Shown here: positions 14,721-19,750 of the stretch, one piece after another
Numbering within the stretch: position 1 is the stretch's first letter
Layout of the letters: each line of letters starts with the position of its first letter
DNA from: a virus
DNA length: 25,085 nt
IMG/VR virus record: IMGVR_UViG_3300013010_000063
Coordinates: 1 to 25,085 of that record
Direction: 5' to 3' (one strand)
Position numbers and translations under genes: made by a program
Notes under the pieces: generated by a model
What the model was told of the DNA's origin: nothing
The model's database searches: none
The model's input: only the letters and a program-made list of their open reading frames with translations

Positions 14721-14813
14721 CTACAAAAAAAACATTAATAAACAGAAACCTATAGTTCCAAAAACCATAAATTCCAAAAGATAAACACCATAATTTTTTA
14801 GAAAATTAATCAT
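14721..14813 (-). CDS. 30-aa single-TM microprotein
   Basis: A short frame runs from ATG 14813 to TAG 14721: MINFLKNYGVYLLEFMVFGT-IGFCLLMFFL. The last 20 residues form one continuous hydrophobic segment. The ATG shares a base with the stop of the upstream gene (TAATG, as at many other junctions here), and its TAG merges into the ribosome site of the protease gene, so the frame is well packed in the operon. Probably a small inner-membrane peptide; function unknown. Confidence 0.6.
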   Translation of the reverse strand: MINFLKNYGVYLLEFMVFGTIGFCLLMFFL

Positions 14814-15007
14814 TATCCTACCTGCCTAATCATAACAATTTTATCTGGGTGTAAATTGTAATCTATATATGTTTGCTCTTTAACTTCATATTTTTCACAA
14901 TATGTGTCTGGATAGTCATTAGTATCAACAGTTTTTAAAACACTTTTAGTTTTAACACCTTTGCCATTATTCCAGACAAACCAAGATATTTTCCAAGTTC
15001 TTTTCAT
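14813..15007 (-). CDS. Hypothetical small early protein
   Basis: This 64-aa protein starts MKRTWKISWFVWNNGKGVKT and contains KSVLKTVDTNDYPDTYCEKY. It is rich in aromatic residues and beta-prone. It is coupled at both ends by TAATG overlaps and lies third after the leftward promoter's first gene, a typical place for host-takeover peptides. No family is recognised. Confidence 0.72.
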   Translation of the reverse strand: MKRTWKISWFVWNNGKGVKTKSVLKTVDTNDYPDTYCEKYEVKEQTYIDYNLHPDKIVMIRQVG

Positions 15008-15243
15008 TATTTTACCCCTTTTAATTTTTCTAATACTAATTTGTTTAAATTATATCTAACTGAATAATAAAGGTTTAGTTCTCCTTTATCTCCATTCTTT
15101 TCTAACTCTTTTTTATTTAATTCTCTGGTTGCAACCACTATTTCATTATACTCCTTAACAACCCCATAGTATTGAGCCACAGACATATTCAGAACCCTAA
15201 CAGTATAGAGTTCTGTATTTCCAATTTTAGGTAGTTTATTCAT
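15007..15243 (-). CDS. Hypothetical small early protein
   Basis: This 78-aa protein starts MNKLPKIGNTELYTVRVLNM and is charged and probably helical (VVKEYNEIVVATRELNKKEL, then SVRYNLNKLVLEKLKGVK). It overlaps the upstream gene by eight bases and the downstream gene by one (TAATG). Nothing visible assigns a function. Confidence 0.72.
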   Translation of the reverse strand: MNKLPKIGNTELYTVRVLNMSVAQYYGVVKEYNEIVVATRELNKKELEKNGDKGELNLYYSVRYNLNKLVLEKLKGVK

Positions 15244-15421
15244 TAGTTTGCTCCTTTAATCTAGTAAATAGCTTTGAGCCAAAACCAATATAATGATCTA
15301 TTGCACAAGTTTCTTCACCATCTCGGTGCATTGAAGTAGCTTTAGTTGTTAAATGCTCTCCAAAGCTATCTAATGCTTCATAAACGTATTTTAATTCTTC
15401 TTTTGAAAGTTCTATTTTCAT
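15236..15421 (-). CDS. Hypothetical small early protein
   Basis: This 61-aa, helix-rich acidic protein starts MKIELSKEELKYVYEALDSF and contains TSMHRDGEETCAIDHYIGFG. The pattern EL-x-x-V-x-x-AL-x-x-F resembles small phage helical proteins that regulate or bind host factors, but the match is too loose for a call. The start overlaps the previous stop as TAATG. Confidence 0.72.
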   Translation of the reverse strand: MKIELSKEELKYVYEALDSFGEHLTTKATSMHRDGEETCAIDHYIGFGSKLFTRLKEQTNE

Positions 15422-16005
15422 TAGTTTACCCCCTTAATCTTAGTTAAATGTGTTTCATAAATAATATTATCTTCATCACCAACATTCTTATGTGCTTTTA
15501 TTTCAGCAGTACAATAAACAGTATCGCCAACATTTAACGTCCACATAAATTTAGATTGGCTAAAAGAAATAAATACATTGTGATCTGCATCAATAAATTT
15601 AGTGCAAAGCGACCTACCAAAACGACCATCAAAAGTAAAACTATCGGTAACACCTAATGTAAGTTTTTTTGTTTCGCCTACATTGGCAACCTTTTCACTT
15701 AAAGGATATTCTATTTCTGGCTTTGTGGTTTCTTGAACTATTGGCTCTACTTTTTTATCAGCAGTTCCATCTCTAGTTATTTCTTCTAATTCCCATTTGT
15801 GAGGAATATGTAACTTTGAATTTGTATCTTTGTGGGTTTCATAAAGACACTTAGCAACTATAACTGCTTTATCATAATCTGTAGAGAGATTAGTAATGTG
15901 AATGGTTTTTTCATACATTCCATAAGATGAATACTCGTCAAACGTATGGTAAAGGCAAAACATCTTATTATCACGACCACTATTTATTGTGTAAATGCTT
16001 TTCAT
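15421..16005 (-). CDS. First gene of leftward early operon; C-terminal OB-like domain
   Basis: In this 194-aa protein, residues 1-75 hold an unrecognised N-terminal part (GRDNKMFCLYHTFDEYSSYG, KAVIVAKCLYETHKD). A Pro/Glu/Lys linker follows (85-105), then TLGVTDSFTFDGRFGRSLCT-KFID...NVFISFSQ and LNVGDTVYCTAEIKAHKNVG...YETHLTKIKG (115-192). The last part resembles the OB-like domain found at the ends of phage and plasmid DNA-metabolism proteins (G-x-x-Y-x-x-x-G-x-V-K-x-H-x-x-x-x-x-x-x-T-x-L-x-R). ATG 16005 is preferred to an upstream TTG because GGAGATCA lies just before it. It sits directly under the leftward promoter and operator, so it should be among the first proteins made. Confidence 0.75.
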   Translation of the reverse strand: MKSIYTINSGRDNKMFCLYHTFDEYSSYGMYEKTIHITNLSTDYDKAVIVAKCLYETHKDTNSKLHIPHKWELEEITRDGTADKKVEPIVQETTKPEIEYPLSEKVANVGETKKLTLGVTDSFTFDGRFGRSLCTKFIDADHNVFISFSQSKFMWTLNVGDTVYCTAEIKAHKNVGDEDNIIYETHLTKIKGVN

Positions 16006-16043
16006 ATTGATCTCCAATTATTATTATTATTTATTTATTAATT

Positions 16044-16065
16044 AACCTAGCTTAAACTCTAGGTT
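16044..16065. promoter_or_regulatory. Operator-like inverted repeat over the leftward promoter
   Basis: AACCTAG (16044-16050) and CTAGGTT (16059-16065) are perfect 7-bp inverted arms around 8 bases, 22 bp in all, with arm centres 15 bp apart. The repeat overlaps the -10 and the spacer of the leftward promoter. Its 9-mer CTAGGTTTA recurs at 16255-16263, just before the rightward gene. This is a likely repressor or activator site. Confidence 0.65.
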
Positions 16066-16077
16066 TATATATGTCAA
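16049..16077 (-). promoter_or_regulatory. Leftward early promoter (sigma70 type)
   Basis: Minus strand: perfect TTGACA (16077-16072), 17-base spacer, TAAGCT (16054-16049), which keeps T1, A2 and T6 of the -10. The start would fall near 16042, 37 bases before the ATG at 16005. A weak -10 beside a perfect -35, with an operator-like repeat on top, suggests a regulated promoter for the whole 16005-9330 operon. Confidence 0.72.
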
Positions 16078-16132
16078 GCCCTAAATGCATTTTTTTTAAT
16101 TATTTTCAAACTATTGTTTTATTTGGGTTTAT

Positions 16133-16163
16133 TTGATACTATCTGATAGAAAGTAATTATACT
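16133..16163 (+). promoter_or_regulatory. Possible rightward promoter with 11-bp palindrome
   Basis: TTGATA (16133-16138) and TATACT (16158-16163) are -35/-10-like but 19 bases apart, longer than ideal; an alternative pair (TTGTTT near 16114 and TACTAT near 16137) has a 17-base spacer. Between them CTATC-T-GATAG (16139-16149) is a perfect odd palindrome. A rightward promoter must exist in 16080-16255 for the nuclease gene, but which pair is used is uncertain. Confidence 0.35.
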
Positions 16164-16185
16164 CTGATCTCCAATCGTAGTATAA

Positions 16186-16271
16186 ATAAGGGGTAAAGAT
16201 TATTTCTTCGAGGTACTTAAATAAATCGCAGTATTTATATGAAGTGAAACAGAACTAGGTTTACCCCTTAT
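16186..16271 (+). ncRNA. Structured 5' leader of the VRR-NUC gene (12-bp closing stem over the start codon)
   Basis: ATAAGGGGTAAA (16186-16197) and TTTACCCCTTAT (16260-16271) are a perfect 12-bp inverted repeat enclosing 62 bases; the right arm covers the AT of the ATG at 16270. Inside, ATAAAT-CGCAGT-ATTTAT forms a 6-bp hairpin with a 6-base loop, and flanking ACTT/AAGT can extend it. Pairing would hide the start codon, so this looks like a translational switch or attenuating leader. It does not resemble a tRNA or a riboswitch class I know. Confidence 0.55.
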
Positions 16272-16632
16272 GACTAAAGAATCAGAAATTCAAATAGCGT
16301 GTAATCAGCTACTAAATATCTTAGCCAATACCTACTATTTCAGACATTTTCATGTTCCAAATGAGGGTAAAAGGTCTATTTATCTTCATGCTAAAATGAA
16401 AAAAATGGGTTTGAAATCTGGCTGTCCAGATATAATTGTTGAATATCCTATGGGTAAAATTCTTTATATCGAACTTAAAAACGAAAAGGGTAGATTATCC
16501 GATAATCAAAAGTTGTGGGCAGTACAATCTAAAGGACTAGGTACACCTCATTTTGTAGTCAAGGGGGGTCTGACCGAATGTTTAGATCAAGTAAAACAAA
16601 TCATTGAAACTAACATTCCTATGAGGTGTTGA
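16270..16632 (+). CDS. VRR-NUC (PD-(D/E)XK) nuclease, the only rightward gene
   Basis: This 120-aa protein is a complete stand-alone VRR-NUC domain. It has E6 in the first helix (KESEIQIACNQLL), HVPNEGKRS (28-36), KKMGLKSGCPDIIV (44-57) with catalytic D54, YIELKNEKGRLS (66-77) with E68-x-K70, and Q80 in SDNQKLWAVQ. Such enzymes resolve or trim DNA structures, and phages often carry them as single-domain Holliday-junction-type nucleases. It is transcribed away from the early operon, from the far side of the divergent control region. It has only a weak AGG site, and its start is buried in a stem. It converges on the 51-aa gene with a 9-base gap. Confidence 0.9.
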   Translation: MTKESEIQIACNQLLNILANTYYFRHFHVPNEGKRSIYLHAKMKKMGLKSGCPDIIVEYPMGKILYIELKNEKGRLSDNQKLWAVQSKGLGTPHFVVKGGLTECLDQVKQIIETNIPMRC

Positions 16633-16641
16633 GGATACTGC

Positions 16642-16797
16642 CTAACCCTTTAGCCTTTTAGTGGACAAAAGTCGCTGTACTGCCCTAAAATCGCCCTTAA
16701 AGGGCATCTTGTTCTTTCTGGTTCTAGTCTTTCTTCTTCTCATAGGTCTTTTCCCTATAAGTTCAGAAATAGTAGATGTAGTTGTTAGACCACTCAC
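16642..16797 (-). CDS. 51-aa arginine/lysine-rich protein with GTG start
   Basis: The frame runs from GTG 16797 to TAG 16642: MSGLTTTSTISELIGKRPMR, then RRKTRTRKNKMPFKGDFRAV and QRLLSTKRLKG. The GTG overlaps the upstream stop as GTGA, like the other coupled starts here. An internal ATG at 16743 with AGGG upstream could give a 33-aa form. It fills the gap between two annotated genes that would otherwise be about 160 bases empty. It is extremely basic, so probably binds nucleic acid or membrane; no family recognised. Confidence 0.6.
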   Translation of the reverse strand: MSGLTTTSTISELIGKRPMRRRKTRTRKNKMPFKGDFRAVQRLLSTKRLKG

Positions 16798-16991
16798 TTT
16801 TTCTTTTTCTTCATAACTTTCTTTTTCTTTTTAGGTGGTCTACCTACTTTACTTCCATAAGTTCCTTGTCCTTTTGGCATTTCTCTTTCCTTTCTTTGTT
16901 TATTTTTTAGTGTCTTTACATGCAGGGAATAAAAATAATTCCCAATCTTATTAAAAAACTTAGCTAATCTTAGCCAATGCCACAACATCAT
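16794..16991 (-). CDS. Small basic protein (MPKGQGTYGSKVGRPPKKKKK type)
   Basis: This 65-aa frame starts at ATG 16991 in an ATGA overlap with the holin gene. Residues 1-30 (MMLWHWLRLAKFFNKIGNYF-YSLHVKTLKN) form an amphipathic aromatic segment. From residue 38 it reads MPKGQGTYGSKVGRPPKKKK and ends in poly-lysine. ATG 16880 has a good AAAGGA site, so a 28-aa protein starting there may be the main or a second product; I recall stand-alone MPKGxGTYGxKxGRPPKKK proteins in other phages. The basic tail suggests DNA or membrane binding. Which start is used is undecided. Confidence 0.65.
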   Translation of the reverse strand: MMLWHWLRLAKFFNKIGNYFYSLHVKTLKNKQRKEREMPKGQGTYGSKVGRPPKKKKKVMKKKKK

Positions 16992-17365
16992 TTTTTTGTA
17001 TCCGTTTTTTTAATCTTATCAAATGACCTCATTCCACCAATTCCGAGCATACCAAACATTAATGGCATCATAACAGACATATCAGCTTGAGGAATAGTAA
17101 CACCAAACCCTGCACAAATAGGTGCGACCATGTAATTAATTCCTAGCGATAATCCAGAAATCCAACCTATTAGGGGTCTCCAAGAACTTTGAAACCAATT
17201 ACCTTTAGCATCTTCTTTAAGAACCTCTATTTGAGCAAGAGCAAGTTCTTGACCATGTTTTTCAGCCATAGTAGCTATTTCATGGGCAAGTTTGTTTTTA
17301 GTGTCTTTATCCTCAATAAATTTACCTAATAACTTAGATGCTACTGGTAATAAACTAGCTATCAT
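16988..17365 (-). CDS. Holin of the gene-transfer-agent three-TM type
   Basis: This 125-aa protein has a hydrophobic N-terminal stretch (MIASLLPVASKLLGKFI), a charged helical loop (EDKDTKNKLAHEIATMAEKH...EVLKEDAKGN), then WFQSSWRPLIGWISGLSLGI-NYMVAPICAGFGV and MSVMMPLMFGMLGIGGMRSFDKIK. The N-W-F-Q-x-S-W-R-P-x-x-G-W ... P-x-x-x-x-x-x-G-x-x-G-x-R-x-x-D-K pattern is characteristic of the 3TM GTA/prophage holin family. It would make the membrane hole that releases the lysozyme encoded next to it. It has a GGAG site and overlaps the next gene. Confidence 0.85.
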   Translation of the reverse strand: MIASLLPVASKLLGKFIEDKDTKNKLAHEIATMAEKHGQELALAQIEVLKEDAKGNWFQSSWRPLIGWISGLSLGINYMVAPICAGFGVTIPQADMSVMMPLMFGMLGIGGMRSFDKIKKTDTKK

Positions 17366-17409
17366 TTTATTTACCTTTCTCCAGGATTTTACCCCTATAA
17401 ATCAATGAC

Positions 17410-17844
17410 TTAGATGCTTTTCCTCATCTTTTCTATTAACCTATCCCAACGATTTGTGGTTTGATTATATGCCCTGCTATCTTTCATTTCTACAATAGCA
17501 GTTTCAATATCATTATCTTCTAATGCTTTTTTGAATTTCTTAAACTGGTTTAATTTTGGCAACCCTAATTGAAATGACATATGGATTACACATTCTTTAA
17601 CATTATCGTCTATATTCATATCTTTATAAAAAGTTTCTGCATCTTGTATAGAAACACCTAAATCTAAAACAAATAGTTCTCTTGCTCTTTGTTCTGTTAT
17701 TGGGTTCATTAGTTCATCTTTTTCATCATCACGAATTAAATGCCCACAGCCGATTGTCCAGAACCCCAAATGGTCTTGATAGGGTTCTAATACCAAATGA
17801 CCCTCTTCCCTCATTATATCGTCTTTTAATGTCTCTAAATCCAT
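17410..17844 (-). CDS. Endolysin, T4-type lysozyme (glycoside hydrolase 24)
   Basis: This 144-aa protein starts MDLETLKDDIMREEGHLVLE and has PYQDHLGFWTIGCGHLI. Aligned with T4 lysozyme, E14 matches the catalytic Glu (EG), D24 the catalytic Asp (YxD) and T30 the Thr in WTIGxGHL. Later SFQLGLPKLNQFKKFKKAL and RAYNQTTNRWDRLIEKMRK match the helical lobe (the N-R-W-x-R-L-x-x-M ending). It cleaves peptidoglycan. No signal peptide is visible, so it needs a holin for release. It is coupled by TAATG to a two-TM protein upstream. Confidence 0.93.
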   Translation of the reverse strand: MDLETLKDDIMREEGHLVLEPYQDHLGFWTIGCGHLIRDDEKDELMNPITEQRARELFVLDLGVSIQDAETFYKDMNIDDNVKECVIHMSFQLGLPKLNQFKKFKKALEDNDIETAIVEMKDSRAYNQTTNRWDRLIEKMRKSI

Positions 17845-18050
17845 TATTTATCCACCTTATGCTCTTGACCTATCCAAATTCCAAAAATTCCAGTCATTAC
17901 ACCCATAACAACCGATACAAATGCTGATTGTGATGCTGTGGGTGCATCTAACCCCATAAACCATTCTGCACATCTCCACGACATTACAGTACTAGCCAAC
18001 ATCATTAATCTTGGTAATATTTTCCATTTTAAAAAAGTTTCAACATTCAT
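17844..18050 (-). CDS. Two-TM small membrane protein, holin candidate
   Basis: This 68-aa protein has TM1 around ILPRLMMLASTVMSWRCAEW (11-30) and TM2 around SAFVSVVMGVMTGIFGIWIG (42-61), with a charged HKVDK tail. The WFMGLDxPTxSQxAF turn between the helices is like the loop of small phage holin-like proteins. It is coupled to the lysozyme by TAATG. With the 3TM holin downstream, the module has at least two holin-like genes; one may be an antiholin or pinholin. Confidence 0.75.
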   Translation of the reverse strand: MNVETFLKWKILPRLMMLASTVMSWRCAEWFMGLDAPTASQSAFVSVVMGVMTGIFGIWIGQEHKVDK

Positions 18051-18277
18051 CTTAATAATATCTCATTTAAACCAAAACCCTCTAATAAAATTAGGGTAAA
18101 AAATAATAATAAAATTCCACCTGCTATTAGTTTACCAGAAAAATTTGTAGAACCAATCTTTATTGCAACAAATTCATTTCCTAAAATTCTCAAAGATAAT
18201 TCAAAACTATTTTCATCAAGTTTAACTTTTAATGGTTTTTCATACATTTTTTTTGTATCTAATTTATTTTCTGTCAT
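18047..18277 (-). CDS. Single-TM hypothetical protein of the lysis module
   Basis: In this 76-aa protein, the N-terminal 47 residues are polar (MTENKLDTKKMYEKPLKVKL...NEFVAIKIGSTNFSG). Then comes one TM segment KLIAGGILLLFFTLILLEGF (49-68) and a short tail. It could be a holin partner, antiholin or spanin-like factor; there is no motif. It is linked to both neighbours by ATGA overlaps. Confidence 0.72.
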   Translation of the reverse strand: MTENKLDTKKMYEKPLKVKLDENSFELSLRILGNEFVAIKIGSTNFSGKLIAGGILLLFFTLILLEGFGLNEILLR

Positions 18278-19017
18278 TTGGCTATACTCCTAAGACTTTC
18301 CATTACTTTATCAATATCTGGTTCTTCACCATTAGGATTATAATAACATTTATATTGTTTAGGGCAGTTTCTTTCTATCATCATTTCAAATGTTTTATTG
18401 CCACCTTGATATATACACGCTTGTTGACCAGTAATTTGCGACTTAACTATTTTCTTTAATCTACAAGTTGTGTATTTCTTTTCTTGTATTTTCCCCTGCC
18501 ATATTTTTTGTTGTCTGGTGTAATCTTTACTTTTGTATTCGTATGCAAACGCTCTTACAGTTACAACCAAGACAGCTAACATTAGACCAATACCAATAAG
18601 CGTATAACCAACCCATTTCAAAATCTCCATTATTTCTTCTTGTTGTTTTCTAGCTTGAATCCTCGCTTGTTTTTGTGCTTCTTTAGCTTCATTAATTCTA
18701 TTCGCTCTTTCAGCAATTATTTCTTCCCAAGCATTCGCACCAAATCTCATACAAATTATGAATTTTAATTCTTGTCGTTTTTCTTCTAATAATTTTCTAT
18801 TAATATAGTCATCTGCTGACTTTTCTACTGAACCAAACTGTTCAGCAATGGACATGCCTTTTCCCTGCTTTTTATTCATTTGTTCTTCACCTAGAAAGAA
18901 CCCATCAATTTGTTTGGCTATGCCTGATATATCTTGAACTGTATTGATATTGCTTTTAATAAACTCTACTGATTTCTGTACTAGAGCAATACCAGTTAGA
19001 ATTTCTGCAACAACCAT
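18274..19017 (-). CDS. Single-TM protein with coiled coil and four-Cys C-terminal domain
   Basis: In this 247-aa protein, residues 1-130 are soluble, with AEQFGSVEKSADDYINRKLL and a long charged helix (AERANRINEAKEAQKQARIQ-ARKQQEEI). One TM (135-158, WVGYTLIGIGLMLAVLVVTV) follows, then a basic domain with Cys at 185, 201, 218 and 224 that could pair in the periplasm. Its MRFGANAWEEIIAERANRI segment recalls hypothetical proteins in marine phages, without known function. Its length and topology (one TM, coiled coil, periplasmic end) fit an i-spanin-like or membrane-linked lysis role, but no overlapping lipoprotein partner is visible. Confidence 0.75.
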   Translation of the reverse strand: MVVAEILTGIALVQKSVEFIKSNINTVQDISGIAKQIDGFFLGEEQMNKKQGKGMSIAEQFGSVEKSADDYINRKLLEEKRQELKFIICMRFGANAWEEIIAERANRINEAKEAQKQARIQARKQQEEIMEILKWVGYTLIGIGLMLAVLVVTVRAFAYEYKSKDYTRQQKIWQGKIQEKKYTTCRLKKIVKSQITGQQACIYQGGNKTFEMMIERNCPKQYKCYYNPNGEEPDIDKVMESLRSIAK

Positions 19018-19018
19018 T

Positions 19019-19186
19019 CTACCTCACTAATAAACCTATAAGAAGTAACACTATCGCTGATATAGAAGAAATCATATAAACTTCTATTCTTTTAATTCTC
19101 AAAATACTTTCTTTGAATCTTTCTTCAGATACAGCTATGTGTTTTTCTAAAGTAACATGAATTTCTTGTAATGATGGTTTAGCCAT
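19019..19186 (-). CDS. XhlA/hemolysin-like small membrane protein
   Basis: The frame runs from ATG 19186 to TAG 19019: MAKPSLQEIHVTLEKHIAVS, then EERFKESILRIKRIEVYMIS and SISAIVLLLIGLLVR (55 aa). It has a short amphipathic helix with heptad-like spacing and a C-terminal TM, the layout of XhlA-type proteins that sit with phage holins and endolysins. The ATG follows the previous stop without a gap, and one base separates its TAG from the next ATG. It fills what would otherwise be an unexplained gap of about 170 bases. Confidence 0.75.
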   Translation of the reverse strand: MAKPSLQEIHVTLEKHIAVSEERFKESILRIKRIEVYMISSISAIVLLLIGLLVR

Positions 19187-19741
19187 TTACACCTCGTCTG
19201 GGTAATTATATATAGGTGCTTTCCCACTAGGCTCACCATCTCTATTAGTAGGAACATCAAATAACTTTTTAAAATCAGCTAATTTAGAACAAGCATTTAT
19301 TTTATCTTCTATAGTTTTACTGGCAGTTCTAACATCTGTTCTGTATTTGCTTATATCATATGGAATAGCTGTATCTGCTTCTGCTTTTCTTGTTACATAC
19401 CAATCACTAGATGAAAGTAAACCATTAGCAGTTGTTTTAGTTTGTGCAATCCAATTTGATTTAAGACCTAACTGAACAATTTGTTTTCCAGTAATAGGAT
19501 CGTTGACTGCTTTGCCATCTTCATCAACTACATTCTCATCTGCTAGTTTTCTCTCAATACCTTTTGCCCAATAAAATCTATTGTCATAACTTGTATCAAC
19601 ATCAGCTTCTATAGATACACCCCACTTTTTTAAATCATCACTTGACCATGAAGATGACCAGTTATAAGGGTGCTTAAACCCATCATCATCTTGCCAAGCC
19701 TTACCAACTTTGAGGTATCGTTCTTTATATTTATAAGCCAT
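19187..19741 (-). CDS. Tail-fibre assembly-chaperone-like protein (Phage_tail_APC type)
   Basis: In this 184-aa protein, residues 101-140 read TKTTANGLLSSSDWYVTRKA, then EADTAIPYDISKYRTDVRTA, matching the pattern LL-x-x-S/T-DW-x-x-x-R...P-x-x-x-x-x-YR-x-x-LR of tail assembly chaperones encoded right after tail fibres. The N-terminal half (Trp-rich, NWSSSWSSDDLKKWGVSIEA) is unassigned. It immediately follows the large adhesin gene in transcription order, the standard place for a chaperone that helps fibre folding or attachment. Confidence 0.77.
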   Translation of the reverse strand: MAYKYKERYLKVGKAWQDDDGFKHPYNWSSSWSSDDLKKWGVSIEADVDTSYDNRFYWAKGIERKLADENVVDEDGKAVNDPITGKQIVQLGLKSNWIAQTKTTANGLLSSSDWYVTRKAEADTAIPYDISKYRTDVRTASKTIEDKINACSKLADFKKLFDVPTNRDGEPSGKAPIYNYPDEV

Positions 19742-19750
19742 TATATTCTC

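Noticed and set aside
16186-16271. tRNA or known riboswitch in the divergent region
   Set aside because: The 12-bp stem is too long for a tRNA acceptor, there is no T-arm GGTTC motif on either strand, and no riboswitch core I know is visible.
16681-16706. Hairpin GCCCTT-A-AAGGGC as terminator of the rightward nuclease gene
   Set aside because: It lies inside the coding frame of the 51-aa leftward gene, and the following T-rich run is broken; it may still act weakly, but I did not call it.
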